DNA from: Deroplatys truncata
Lineage: Eukaryota; Arthropoda; Insecta; Mantodea; Mantidae
Length of the DNA: 64,000 nucleotides
Assembly: GCA_030765065.1 (NCBI GenBank)
Contig: CM060978.1
Location: forward strand, 108,929,192 to 108,993,191
Direction of reading: 5' to 3'
Both the position numbers and the translations under genes were made by a program. How positions within the stretch are numbered: position 1 is the first letter of the stretch; every line of letters begins with the position of its first letter. Below, one piece after another: positions 12,507 to 24,867 of this stretch. The notes beneath the pieces are model-generated. The model searched no databases and was not told the DNA's origin. It saw nothing but the letters and a program-made list of their open reading frames with translations.

Positions 12507-13050
12507 ATGTCAGACGGAAAGACCTCCAGAAAATGCACCACACGTAGGCGATAGTGGGCCCTTTCGTTTGCAACGTGACCCTGGAAAGAGGCGATGAAGG
12601 GGACAGCCGAAGAGCCACAAAATCCGGACAACGATGTGCACTAGAAAGGACGGGATCACTAACGATTCCAACGTGGCACAAATCCTGACGCCAGCTAGCC
12701 CTGCCTTAGCTACCAGCAATCTGGGGGCCTGGGATGTAGGCGAGACACTACCAGCAAGGACGGGCTCCTAACAATTCCAATATAACGCCACTCCTGACGC
12801 CAGCTAGCTCTGCCTTAGCTACCAGTAATCTGGGGGCCGGGATTTAGGAGAGACATTCCCAGCAAGGAGGCTGACTCCAGTAGACCCACCTTGCTCAAGA
12901 AATCCTTCCACTGTGCTGTCGCAACACGCCAACCACAGTCTCCTCGTCCTGCAACCCTGAAGCACTGAAAGGAACCGATGGGGACAGGAAATGATGGATA
13001 GGACATTCGTGGTAGAAGAAAACCACTCCAACAGTCGCCTACTACCCGGG
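12507..13050 (-). mobile_element. SINE family B, copy 2 (inverted partner, with 109-bp internal duplication)
   Basis: The complement of 12507-13050 matches the copy at 13060-13640: a 'gtggttttcttctaccacga' block, a 'catttcctgt' block, 'ggaattgttagg' followed by 'ccgtccttgc', and at the distal end 'ggctcttcggctgtcccc' then 'tcacgttgcaaacg'. A segment is duplicated in tandem at 12661-12769 and 12770-12878, a period of 109 bp with scattered differences. The tRNA-like head is not evident. Confidence 0.7.
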
Positions 13051-13059
13051 ATGACTGCC

Positions 13060-13640
13060 ATAGTCGTACCGAGCTCAGGCGGTTACGTCTGTGCCCCGCT
13101 TTCAGGAGGTGCCGGGATCGATCCTCGGGACCTCCCGAGGTGGCCCATGGGTTTTTTGCGGTTTCCCCGTATCGCCAGGCGCATGATGGGATGGTTCATC
13201 TTCTACCACGACTCTCCTTCCTCTCATTTCCTGTACCCCATCATCTTCTTTGACATCTGTTTAGGGTTGTAAGACCAGGCGACGGTGCTCAGTAGGTTGC
13301 GGCTGGGCGGTGGTTTACGCTCTGTAAAGGTTTCTTCCCTGGCGTCGCTGCGATACCGCTCAGTTAGGTCTTTCCTCAGCGTGGGCTCCACTCCGGGAAC
13401 CCTGGAGGTTGGTGGTTTGTGAGGGGGGAGCGTACGGCGTCGGATGCATTTTATCTGGAAACGTTAGGGACTCCATTCATGCTTGCGCTTGTCTGCATCA
13501 GGATCTGGTCGCCCTTCGGGTCTCTCCCCTCATCCATCCTTCCCAGTGGTCACGTTCGAAACATAATGGGGCCGACAGGCCTGCGTGTGGTACTCTGCTC
13601 CGGTTCCGGTGCCCCTCCGTGATACGTACCTTTACCTTTA
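13060..13640 (+). mobile_element. tRNA-derived SINE, family B, copy 3
   Basis: The head has a recognisable tRNA-like layout (GAGCTCAGGCGGTTACG near 13071, then GGGATCGATCCTCGGG near 13113). The body follows: 'cccatgggttttttgcgg', 'atgggatggttcatcttctac', 'ggaaacgttagggactcc' and 'tggtcacgttcgaaac'. It lies head-to-head with the inverted copy just upstream. Confidence 0.75.
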
Positions 13641-13959
13641 CCATAGTTGGTGGCCGGTCCGCCGGAACTCCTCCGAATGCGAGCCTCACACGTTGCATCA
13701 TCACGTTTGAGGTTAGAAAGGTACCTCAGTGTCAATAAAAGTACAAAACATGTCTTGCTCGTGCGTTTTAGAATTCCTTAATTCCTTGTAAAAGGCCACT
13801 CCGCTATTCGACCGTGTTATGGGGAGAACCGGAATAACAGGTTTTAATGAGACATTTTTCCCTTTTATTAAAAAGAGGCGGCTGAATCAAAGCAACCTCA
13901 CGATTTGTGTGTTTTTTATGAGCCCTTGTCTGAACTTCAGTTCCGTAAAATTGAATTGA

Positions 13960-14225
13960 GTGTTATTTATGGGCTCTCTTTAACTACTGTGGTTCTTGGC
14001 GCCCCATTCTATATTGAGCGTGAAAGGCCGGAATTGTTGCTCAGAGGCCTCTTTATTAGACTTAGGGTTCTTTTACGTGTCGCAAATCTACGACACGGGA
14101 CCACCGGCTTTATTTCCCTTCCGAAGAAGCCATGCTAAAGATTTTTATTGCTAAGGATTTTTAAATACATTGCCCTCTGCCGGGTTTAAAGCTGCGACCT
14201 CGGGAACCAGAGGTAGAGAAATATC
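13960..14225 (-). mobile_element. tRNA-derived SINE, family A, copy 3
   Basis: The minus strand shows the family body, with the 3' end 'gttaaagagagcccata' near 13972 and the 'ggaagggaaataaagccgg' block near 14110. The tRNA-like head near 14185-14222 is degraded (the B box reads AGCTTTAAACCC). Confidence 0.8.
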
Positions 14226-15010
14226 CGCGATGCTAGCTTTAATCAATATTAACTTTTTCTTTAATTGTCCTTAAACAGGCCAGAAGGGATGGATAGTGAA
14301 TTTGAATGCAGCAAACTATGCTGCTAAGAGGATATCGTGTGTCAGGAATCGCAGCACTAATCAGTTAATTTTATTAAACCTTTTAACAGCGACAGTTTAA
14401 AGAAATATTTAAATTATAACATTTAATTGCATATATTAAATAGAGCTGATTTTACAGTGAACACTAAAAACGAAACACATATAGCTTTTAGCAAATATTT
14501 TGTACAAACCGTACTCCATTTTCCCCGCAAAGGTACCTTAGGAAATAGTGGGACTCAGTATACAAACCTGCGTCAGTGTAACGAAGCTAAACCGTTAATT
14601 TTGTTCTTGTGTACGCATAAATAGCATTTAGACATACGCCCTTATCTGTCATCAAAAAACTTACTTATAAATACTGTTGATCAGCTACGTACCACCCAAA
14701 ACAATCCTTAAGAGTTAAACCAAGATGGAATGCATGCTACGTTTGTCAACAGATTCCTACGTAGGTGTATCAGATAGCCCATTTCACTAGTATTTGTCGT
14801 CACAAGCTCCCGCAGAAACATAATCACCAATCTTTTATGTCAAAGTCCAAGCGAAGGCTTGCGTCTAAAGTAGTCATCAAACGCAAACCATCCCTCCTTC
14901 CGGGACGAGCTGGCTGACTTAAGCACAGCCTTTAACTGCTAAGAAAAGTCGGAATCAGAAACGGTGTGCTAAACTACGAGTCAATTACCGACACTTGTGT
15001 CCGAGGTCTT
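14226..15010. other. No recognisable gene
   Basis: Unrecognised sequence without a long frame. No copy of the local repeat families was detected. Confidence 0.5.
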
Positions 15011-15240
15011 TAAGGGATGGACTTGTAAACAGGAGGTCCATGGTTCAAATCCCGCCAGGACCGTGTTTCCTCAGTGAGCTTTTCCCAGCTTTTCCTCACT
15101 CCTCATAACTGGCAAATGCCGGGGAGGTACCCTAAGCTCGGGCGGAACGTTTGCTTCCCAGTTATCATTTAATTGCATGCATCATCAGTGTCCAACGCCT
15201 GTGGTGCCGTATGTTGTGAGAACGGACTTTAAACACTACA
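15011..15240 (+). mobile_element. SINE-like element, family F (degenerate tRNA-like head)
   Basis: A head with GGTTCAAATCCCGCC at about 15043-15057 is followed by 'tttcctcagtgagctttt', which is also found, inverted, near 49815 as part of 'gactgaggaaaac'. Two dispersed copies with a shared B box and body indicate a retroposed family. Ends are uncertain. Confidence 0.5.
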
Positions 15241-15904
15241 ATGAACAGAGAGAAATTGATAAAATATTACTATATAAAACAAATGCCAAAATTAGAATAT
15301 CTTTCATGAATGTAACAAAAATTCAAAGCTTTTGAAATTAAATGCTTTCAAAACTGGAAATCTAACAGCACTTATTCACGGAGCCTATAATGTTCAGTGG
15401 TAGTTTTCTTTTTCTTCCAGCCACGGTTTGTTCTCACATTTCCCATCGTTTCCTTGATCGTCCGATTGATCGTAGTCCTGTAGATTTTAGCTGAAGGCGT
15501 GCCTAGGAGTTCCTTCTTCTGGCAGTCTTTGTAAGTGTCGTCCATTTCTGTCTAAGCTTAGCAATTAAGTAAGATGGACTGCATACCTAATTATTTTCCA
15601 ATTCTCTCATTTTCTAGATGTTTTTCTCTTATGCAGCATAATAATCTCATTTCAGCTGCGTGAAGTTTACTTATGTTTCACTTTATGACTCACTTCCATG
15701 TGGAATGATAGTAGGGTCATATTGAATAAAATCTTAACTTCGTCTCATTTCTGATTTTATTTTTAAACGTCTGGTGAATAGTTCCACTAATTGCTTGGAA
15801 TTTAATTCTTTTGTTTATATCATTATTTATGCTATATGTTAAACCACATTCAAAACACTGGAAGTGAGACATTTGTTCTATTATATCTTCAATCAAAATC
15901 TTTA

Positions 15905-16080
15905 ACCTTATAGGAGTTTAAACCCGGTCCGCACCGATGGTTTTTAAGTGTGCTTAAAAGCGACACCCCAGTCAGTAGATTTACTAGCATGTAAAAGAAC
16001 TCCTGCGGGATGAAATTCCGGTACACCGGCGGCGCTGAGATGATCCTGGCAATTGACAGCGTTGTTATGTATCCCATAGA
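15905..16080 (+). mobile_element. SINE fragment, family H
   Basis: A B-box-like GAGTTTAAACCCGG is followed by text resembling a widespread insect SINE body: 'agtagatttactagcatg', 'aaaagaactcctgcggga' and 'ggtacaccggcggcgctga'. The resemblance is from memory, and only one copy lies in the window. Confidence 0.5.
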
Positions 16081-19000
16081 GTGCCAATTTTTTTCTCCGT
16101 TTATTTTTATTTAGTCGCTATCACTTATTGTATACGCAAAGAAAAGCTGCATTATGGAAGTCTTTCTTAGGTAACCTCTACACTGCGGTATGCGGAGGAA
16201 ACTTTCTTACCCTGAGAGCTGCGAATACAGTTTATATTCTTGGTTGGGCTTTCTCTGCAAATATTTCTCTTGCCGTGTCAGTAACTTTGGGTGCAAAGGA
16301 CTCAGAGAATCATTTGCCATTACGCATTCTATTTATCAACTATAGCGTCTTAGCAACGAAACCAGACGCTAAACATATCAAACGGAACCTCCAGTAAGAA
16401 ATGTAATGAAAATACTGCAAGATCCTTCGAAAATCAAAAGTATAAAATTAATTATAATTTGCTTCTAGCGGTAGATATTTAACCAATTCTACCCTTACGT
16501 TAATGAGTGTTTTCTTTCTTTATTGAGGTTGCTTATATTTCCCAGTACTCTAATTTATTATGTTATTAAGTATTCTTTCTGTATTCTCTTGTTTCTCAAG
16601 TTCTTCATTATAACAGAAACCTTAACTGTGTCTAATTGCAGAAAATGTATAATTTTCTTAAGCTTTTTAAGTTTTTTTTAAATATACCATAGTCCTGTAC
16701 GTCATATTTTTATAGCATGTAGATATTTAATGTTCCCTGTTTGTTGTATATATTTCTCAGCTCTGTTTGTGAGTTGAGCATTTATTTTTCTTGACTGACT
16801 TCTGCGTTGTCCAAGTGATTGTGAATCTATATTGGCTAATCTTGAATACAAATTGCTTTTTTCTTTTTTCTTTCTGGCGATGCCTCATTTAAGTTTTCAT
16901 TCTTAACATATTTCTTAATACTGTGTATTCTTTTTCACTGATTACAAGGCCTGCATTCAATTTTCTGCTTTTATTCTAGGATTAATTTTTTCACCATATT
17001 GGTTGCAAATTTCAGTTTTAGTTGTGTCCTGTCACATAGTCTTCTTTTCTGCCCTTGTTTTTAGCATTTTACTTAGCTTTTGAAATATAATACTCATTAA
17101 ATATGTATTTTAAAGTAACTCGTCTCAAACTTTGGAAAATGATGAAAAGTTACATATTTTGGTTTGATTATTATATTTAGGTATTCTACCCTTACGCTAC
17201 ACTTCTTTATTAATATTGATCACTGTTAAAGCTCCAAGTATTCACTCGGCTCCATGCCATTTAGGTAGAGCGTAGTGTTAAACTTCAGTTGGTTTTTTTC
17301 CCATCTCTTTCTTTTTCTTCATATTTTTCACTATTAAAAATGCTCTGCGTACCCAGTTTTTAATTTGCATGCTTCAAATTTTCAGGAGAGCTTCGGGTAA
17401 TAAGAATTTTAAAATGATTGTACAATTATTAAAGAATATCAGGTAGTTAATTTGCTATTAAACACTTTCCATGACTCAAGTTGGTAAAACTGAAAACTTT
17501 GGTAATACATATAAGTTTTTTTCTACTACACTAATTAAATTTAAACAATGCCTGCTCAGAATGTATTTACATTGGTTTTTAAGTCCAAAATACAATAGGG
17601 TAAATGTAGTAAGCCCTTTGGTACAAGGGGCACTTTGTATTAGCACATGAAAACACATTAAATGTAAATACAATGATTTAAGATCTCGTAAACGGTTTTA
17701 CATAGCTAATTAAATATATGCTCTATTTGTTTTATGTTCTGAATATGTGGTAAAATTTTCAAGTTAAACAAAAGAAAATTGTACAATATAGGTATATTAC
17801 CGTACTACCATACCGTATTGTGACAATTGCGTACACGTAGAGGTTTCAGAATTTAAAGCACGACACTGAAAAGCAGTTCGGCAAACACTTTTTTTCACTT
17901 TAGGCTGTTTTATCGAACTTATTTTTAAATTTTATGTAAGTATATATAAATGAATATCACAATGTTTTTAAATAATCCACAAAATAGCATGCAACACACA
18001 TGGTAAAAGGCTCACTGCAATACTCGTAATATGCAACCCTAGCAAATCTTTGGTTGTAAACAATTACACTCGTATGTGGAATGAATTCCTTTTAACGGGT
18101 ATATTGCGATATAATAGTTCCTGGCACGACAGACCTGGTGGACCCTGGCCGACCAATCCGTCTCCACCTCATATCTACATGCGCAGAGGTGTACGATCAT
18201 CCAGGAGATGAGGAGAGATGATGCGGCCAGCATCATGATTCTCCCAGCCGAAATGTTAGTTTCCGTGACCTACAGATGACTATATATCGTAGCTGCTCAA
18301 ACGTATCAAGATGCTGATGAACCAAAAGAACGGGGAGCTCTCGAATCCCGTGATTGGCCACCGGAACACTATGCTCCATCTCACGACGCCCGGCAAAGAC
18401 TGTATTAAATACATTATTTCAAAATAAAATTTTCCAAAATTGTAATCTATTTTAGACAATATGCTCTGTGTGTGTGTGTTTTCTCAGTCTCTAAACTCGT
18501 AAGTTTAGCGTCCTTGAACAAAATGATGCAGAAAGTATGCAACAAATGCACAATAATTGAGCTCGGGAATATGCAGTGCTAAAACCATCTGATATCCATC
18601 TAAAGGATAGCGGAAACACTCCGAATATAAAATTCTGCCGGGCGATCTGAGCCAACGATTCTTATGAGTTTGCAACTACATTGTTTCCCTTGCTAACTAA
18701 AAAACAACGGAATTTATCAAGCCACTATAATAACTAAACATTGGCATTAACCCTCAAAATTCATCATGTGTAAATGGTTAAATAATTTAATGATCGGAAA
18801 TATTATGCTTATAAACTTTCGTTATATAAAATGTTTCATAAAGCTTGACAATAAGCGATATATTTGGATATTTTGACTTCGTGCATCATTAGAATACCTC
18901 CTTTGGCCCAAAGTAGTTAATACATCATATAGCAGGCACACTCCCAAGGGAGATGTGTTATACACCTACTTTCATAGTGGTCGGCTCGGCCGTTGTTGAG

Positions 19001-19100
19001 CGAATACAAAAGAGACTCGCATCATATAAAAACATACATTTTATTTCTGTCTTTGAGTAGCCCAGTGTATGCGTTAGCATATTTATTTACCCAACATTCA
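16081..19100. other. No recognisable gene in about 3 kb
   Basis: Mostly AT-rich text. The patch at 18120-18400 has higher GC and a TCGAATCCC core near 18345 that could be the B box of another tRNA-derived element, but no second copy in the window supports it. Nothing else was recognised. Confidence 0.45.
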
Positions 19101-19120
19101 AAATTAAGAGAATTATTATG

Positions 19121-19124
19121 TATG

Positions 19125-19167
<43 letters not shown>

Positions 19168-19228
19168 TATATAGATATATATATATACATACATACATAT
19201 GAGAGAGAGAGAGAATGTGTGTGCGCGC

Positions 19229-19281
<53 letters not shown>
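19121..19281. repeat. Compound microsatellite (TA)n-(GATA/TACA)-(GA)n-(GT)n
   Basis: (TA)n runs from about 19127 to 19165, followed by GATATA and CATA variants, (GA)n at 19201-19214, then (GT)n at 19230-19280. Adjacent alternating purine-pyrimidine and purine-only tracts make this locus prone to non-B DNA structure and length change. Confidence 0.93.
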
Positions 19282-19283
<2 letters not shown>

Positions 19284-20660
19284 ATCTCAAAAACTACTCA
19301 ACTAAATGTGATAATTGTTTCACCAGTGAAAAGTCCAATTCTTCCAGATGGTCACACGCTACGTAAAGTTTCCAAAAATTTAGAAAAAGTGTTTCTGTTA
19401 CATAATCGCCAAATTTCAATTCCTTTTCGTCGAATATGTATAGCAGAGGCTACTTTTGGCACCTTAATGCAAATATAGCATATTTTTAATGACTTTGATC
19501 TCAAAGAGGTAAATATTTTAAAAATATTTTAAAGTATTATTTAAAATATTTTAAAATTGAGTTATTTTAGGAGGGTTTAGGCGGGTTTTATATCATTCAT
19601 ATTACTACATTTCCATCATATTTCACTGAAGTTTTATCAAATAATATTTTGGTATGATTTTGACAAAATCCGATATATTTGTATTCTAGAAACTGACAAA
19701 AATGATAAGCTACGCTTACAGTAAATCCCTATTTTCAAACTTAACATACAAATGAACACTCTCTGGCCTATCTAGATAAAAACTTTTGACTTATATTGCA
19801 GGACTTGACGAAAATTATAAGCTACCTTACAATTCTAAAAAGCTACCCCAATCATATTTTCAACACCCTTGTTTAAACCATATTGTCAGAATATTGCACA
19901 ATTAGGAGTCAATAAAAACCATTGGTTACATTGCAACTTCCAAAACCACCTAATCCTTATTTTGAATTACATAGTACTCGTAACTTTTGAAAGATACCCT
20001 GACTTTATTTTCAACCACTTATAGATAAAAATGTACTGCTTGGTAACCAGGACACAAATTTGTGCACTTGAACTGTAGGATTGGTGAAAATTGTAGGATA
20101 ATACTTCATATAGCTACCATACTAATTTTTCAACTCCTTATGTACAACTTGTGACTATTTGACCAATCTGGACAAAAATTCGGATACGTGCGCTTTACTG
20201 ACCACTTAAGACTTCCCGTACTTAGAGAATATAACTATGCAACGGCGGATAAGACAACTAGCATAAACATTTCTCTTTTGTTTTCTGGCAGCTGATATCT
20301 CGCTAAAACTAATGAATAATACTTTTCATTTGCTACAGACAAATTTATTTCGTGTTTTTCCATCAATTTACCACCCATCATGACATGCCTGGGAAGTTTT
20401 CTGTATTATTTGCAGCCAACCTAATCTGTCCCTCTTGTAATCGCTACTTATACTATAGCCGTAAGCATTTAATGTCTTTATTATTAAAGTCGTGGATTAT
20501 AGTCATTAGTTTTAGTTAAATCTTCGCCACTTTAATCTTTTCTCTGTCTTTAATTATGATTTGTCTTAATATCCATTTAAATGGCGCAACGTGATGATTT
20601 CCACATTACCATACCAGAAGAAAGTAGCCGATGGTCATCTCATTCGTCACATCTAACCAC
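19282..20660. other. No gene; loosely periodic AT-rich sequence
   Basis: Between about 19650 and 20200 the phrases 'gacaaaaat..ataagctac', 'gacgaaaattataagctac' and 'ggtgaaaattgtagg..aat' recur. So do 'tattttcaaac', 'tattttcaacac', 'tattttcaaccac' and 'tttttcaactcc', roughly every 130-150 bases. This suggests four decayed tandem units, unconfirmed. Confidence 0.35.
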
Positions 20661-21630
20661 TTTTTACTTTCTCTACCACCTACCTAGTAGGTAGAGAAGG
20701 TATTGCATTCCAACCAAAAACTTGATACAGAGGTTTCACCGGAAATATATGTTTTGAGGCACCAGAATAAAAAAGCATTTTTAGAAAAAAAGGTGCGCGC
20801 GCATGTGTATCTGTGTGTGTGTTTTCTGTGAACAGCATAACTCAAAAACAAAAAGTGGAATATATACCAAAATTAGTATTTAGGTTCAGTATCTTCCAAA
20901 AGTATCTTCCCTCCACGAAGATTGTCAAGAAAATCCCCCTACCCAAAACTACCTTTTACATTAGTCAAAGTTCTGTGTGTATGAATCAGGAAATTGAAAT
21001 CAAACACCTCGTAACATCGGCTTTACATGGAACATTTTTCGAAATTTTTGGTTTTCTAAAAAATGGCTCTAACGATTTTGATTAAAATAACATATATTAA
21101 ATATATTTACATCAAAAATAAAATCTATATCTTGAATTTTCTGGGAATAGGCTGTGAAGTCCTCTCCATTCGGAAGGAATTTTGTAATATCTTGAATAAC
21201 TGGTAAACTTAAGCGATAGACGAAAATGTACCACACAAAAATGTGGATCTCTTTAAAATACACAATTTATTTCAAATAACGTTTTTGCAGCATCAGCCAT
21301 TTCCGAGATATCCGTTATTAATGGTTAGATTTATTCAATACTTTGTCATTATTTTTAAATATCATCAATTTTCAGTTGTTTCTCGCGATTGTAAGGAAAC
21401 AACATAGAATTTCAGGGGCAGCATATAGTGTCCAGTTCTTAAACGTTTCACCATCGCTATTCTCTTTCTGTCCTAACCAAATGTGTAACGTAGCTATTTC
21501 TGCAAAGGTTTATCTGTATTAAAATGAAGTAGACAGAACAACAAATTTTCTTAAGAATAATTTATGTACCCACTAATAAACGATAGAGGCTAAAGAAAAT
21601 CGTGGAATGTAACTCATCAGATTTTTAGTA
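20661..21630 (-). repeat. Repeat A, copy 3 (near full length)
   Basis: Reverse-orientation copy. It opens 'tttttactttctctaccacc' at 20661. It passes 'aggtttcaccggaaatatat', 'aacagcataactcaaaaac', 'aggttcagtatcttcc', 'ccttttacattag', 'aaatggctctaacgatttt' and 'gaataactggtaaac', and closes 'actcatcagattttt' at 21630. There is a local expansion in the 'cttccaaaagtatcttcc' region. Confidence 0.85.
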
Positions 21631-22300
21631 TAGCATATGATCTATCGTATCCTCATTTTAATTTATTAAAAACCAAAGAAGCACATTCTATTTGCTATAC
21701 CTCTTCAATTTCAAACTCACAGTTTTCCGTCATGATAGCAACTTCTTGCTGATATTCTAGTAGGCGAAAGTGATCAATGGCAATGACTTTCGTGGCTGCT
21801 TCAATCGAGCAGGCGTTTATTTGAAAATTAAGGTTGTCATGGAATAGACATCCATATGCAGTATTTTATATATAAGCGTCAAAATGATACTGCTCTAATT
21901 CACCGGCAGTATGCATTTAATATTATCTGTAAAATACAAGTTTATTGTACTCTTATACTCTTGCCTCCTTTGGCACCGAATCGTACCAGCCAACAAAATC
22001 TCCCTCACAATATGAGACTGTGTTTGGCATTCCTCAGGCTTACGAAGCCCTTCCCGAAATGTTCAGGGCTTAAACGGACTTATTGCTGTGTAACATTCTG
22101 GGAAACTAGATTTATTATTTTTAAAACAGGAATGAGCCAAGAGCTGGGAAATTGTTACAGATGAAAGCAGACAAAAGGAAGGATTAGTGGGCGGGCGGTA
22201 TTCTGTACATCTTGTTCTTGTAGCTTCCTTAATCTGCACAAGAGAGAGCGCTGAGATTTCTCTTCTTAAGACCACAATATGCACGCTGTAGTTTTTGTTC
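21631..22300. other. No recognisable gene
   Basis: Unrecognised, moderately complex sequence without a supported coding frame. Confidence 0.45.
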
Positions 22301-22700
22301 TTTGGGACAATGTAGAAAAGAGAGAAGAAACAATCTATTTAAAGAAAAAGAGGAAAAGCCACAAAATAAATAAAGTATATTCTTAAAACAAAGAAAAAGA
22401 CCGAATATGAAGGATGAAAGTAAAAGCGAAACAAAGGAAGCTAAATTGCTGTAGAAACAAAGAAATCTCATTAAATGAGAGTAGTAGCAGCAGATATAAG
22501 CAAAGATGGTGTACATAGAGAAACAAAGAAAGAAGTAAGGAAACCTTAAGAGAGCAGAAAAATGTATATGAAAAACACTCCAGATAGAAAACCAAGATGT
22601 AATAAATAAGAACAGAGGGAGTATTCTTAGGAACAAATAAAACTTTAAGGGAAGCTTGAGAAAATAGAAAATGGATGCGAAGAATACGAGAAGAATTTCG
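22301..22700. other. Purine-rich, strand-asymmetric tract
   Basis: The plus strand is strongly enriched in A and G over about 400 bases ('aaagaaaaagaggaaaagcc', 'aaacaaagaaagaagtaagg'). Its complement therefore gives a long, leucine- and phenylalanine-rich frame of low complexity that should not be taken as a membrane protein. Confidence 0.6.
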
Positions 22701-22867
22701 TCCCGGGCCCTGGTTCGTATACTCACAAGGTCAACCGTCCCAGTTAAGATACTAGGGGAAAGATAAATTTCAGTACTTCAGGTCGTCGAGCTTATTTACA
22801 TTATGAGTGATGCTTTCAATCATTCTTAATCTGATACTGACTGTCCAGTTAAACGATGTTAAACTTA

Positions 22868-23440
22868 TATAAAAAAAATCGGATGTGTTACATTCACAGG
22901 ACTTTCTCAATCATCTAGCGCTTATTGGTGGGTATACAAATTATTCTTACCAAAGTTTATTTTCCCATCTTATTCATTTTAACCGAGATAAATCTTTCCG
23001 GAAAAAGCATTACACATTCCATTACACATACAAAGGGAATGGCGATAGTCAAACGTTTCAGAATTACATGCTACAACCTGGTCTTAAAATGCTTATTTGC
23101 GTACAATTCGAGAAACAACTGAATATCGAAAGTACTTGAAAAATGACAAAACAGTGAACAATTCTAACCATTGATAACTTAATAACGGATATCTCGGAAA
23201 CGGCTTACTATGTGAAACTATGTGAAATAAATTGTGTGTTTTAAAGAGATCTACATATTTTGTGTACTACTTTTTTGTCTGTCGCTTAACGCTATAATTG
23301 TTTATTAGTTATGCAAGATTCTACAAAATTTCTTCCGAATGTCGCACACTTCACAGGATATTCCTAGAAAATTTCAGATATACATTTTGTTCAACATGTA
23401 AATTAAACTATCAGAAAAAATGAAGAATTAAAGCTCATAT
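22868..23440 (+). repeat. Repeat A, copy 4 (3' truncated)
   Basis: Contains the first two thirds of repeat A: 'aaaaaatcggatgtgttac', 'ggtgggtatacaaattattc', 'gataactt..taacggatatctcgg', 'tgtgttttaaagagatctac' and 'tttcagatatacattttg'. The 3' third is absent. Confidence 0.8.
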
Positions 23441-23499
23441 TTGAATCTTAGTGCTGAATCATATAAGTGGCTAAAACTTGTAAGTAATACGCTTTCATT

Positions 23500-24045
23500 T
23501 TTACTTTTGCTACTGCTTACCTTTAGTTAAAGCAAGTGCCCAGTCTGACCCACGGTTTTTTCGTGGTATCCCCGGAGTTGGCAGGCGGATGCTGGGGTGG
23601 TTTCTTCTCTACCACGATTTCCTTTCCCTTATTTCCCTTTCATTCCGTTACTTCTCATCTTTCAGGTTTGCTTCCAGGTCTCGTGGTGTATGGCGGTACC
23701 GGACAGATGGCGTGGATGCATGCTCACTGGAAAGAATACTCCACGTGGAAATCAGAGGGCTGCATCGCCCTCTCTTGACGGCTCCGGCGGTGACACACGG
23801 GTCTGCGGACTTGGAAATGTTAAGGACCTTCGCGCGTCTCTGTGGCCTGTCTGCCTACGGCCTGTAGCCTCCCGTGTGGTTCGTTCACTTCATCCCTTCC
23901 TCCTACGGGTGGTAGGTGCAATAGAGTTTTTTAGGTCGCGATGCTAACGTGGCCTCCGTTGAACAACCTATAACCTACCTTAGTTAATAGGAAATGTATT
24001 CTATTTCACTCTAAAATTGTATATCGAGATTTCACCGGAAATCTG
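23500..24045 (-). repeat. Repeat A, copy 5 (3' end fragment, split by a SINE)
   Basis: Left part 23500-23530 ('tttttacttttgctactgc') and right part 23978-24045 ('taggaaatgtattc...gagatttcaccggaaat') are the two sides of one reversed repeat A 3' end. A family B SINE separates them. Confidence 0.65.
23531..23977 (+). mobile_element. SINE family B, copy 4, inserted in repeat A (target-site duplication)
   Basis: Truncated just after the tRNA-like head (it begins 'agtctgaccc' near 23543). It carries the full body: 'ggatgctggggtggtttctt', 'ctaccacgatttcc', 'ccggacagatggcgtgg', 'ggaaatgttaaggacc' and 'ggcctgtctgcc'. The flanks CCTTTAGTTAA (23520-23530) and CCTTAGTTAA (23978-23987) are a near-perfect target-site duplication. 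Confidence 0.82.
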
Positions 24046-24867
24046 ATGTAACTAATTTATGGTACTTACCAACATTGTTGCAATGAATCGGGAGTTATTC
24101 CGACGTGCAATGTGGTTGCTATGAAAACAAAAGAAATCTCAATGCTGAAAGAAATAACCAAAAACAGTGGAACGTAAAACCATCACAACACAAACACTAG
24201 CTTATTGAAAGTTGCAACATCAATTCCACCATTTAAATTTATCATAGTTTTCAACGTCGAAAATTCCGACCACCAACTTCCTGGATTCCTTAGTTAACTA
24301 CTTCTTAGAACGAAATACGCCAATACATTCTTCTCATTAATATCCACATCTTTTTGTTTTAACCGTTGTAGAATGAAGTATATTCCAACTATACTTCTGC
24401 TTTGATATCTTCGGTATTAAGTCATCACATTCACTTTTCCAAGCCTTTTAGATTTCCGCGTCATTGGACACGCCGAGTATTACTTTTTCCATAATGAAGT
24501 AAAAATAAAAGAAATCATTAACATAACTATAAAATTACAATATAACATGGCGACACGGACAGCACTTATTTACAAACATTGTCCCCATAGCATAGAACGA
24601 ACCGCCTTCTAAAATGTAACATTTATCTTCAAAAAAATATAGAAACTTTCCAACCAACCATTCAATTAATATAATTATTTTAATATAAATACCCATCTTG
24701 CAAAAAATAGTATGCTATACGCATTTGGTAAGTGCATAACGGAATCTCAGAAATTGAAAAAACAGCGCAAGCGCCTCGTATTTTCAAACCCTTTCCTCGA
24801 TCCGTATTAAGCACTTACCAAACTAGTACCTCAATATACTATAAGGATACCCAGATGTAAATCTGAT
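24046..24867. other. No recognisable gene
   Basis: AT-rich unrecognised sequence between two repeat A copies. Confidence 0.5.

Noticed and set aside
19087-19478. Frames rich in Thr-His and Cys-Val repeats
   Set aside because: Translations of the (GT)n/(CA)n and (TA)n microsatellites.
22229-22726. 165-codon minus-strand frame looking like a multi-pass membrane protein
   Set aside because: It is the complement of a purine-rich tract, so Leu, Phe and Ser codons dominate automatically; no family pattern, no neighbours and no splice context.
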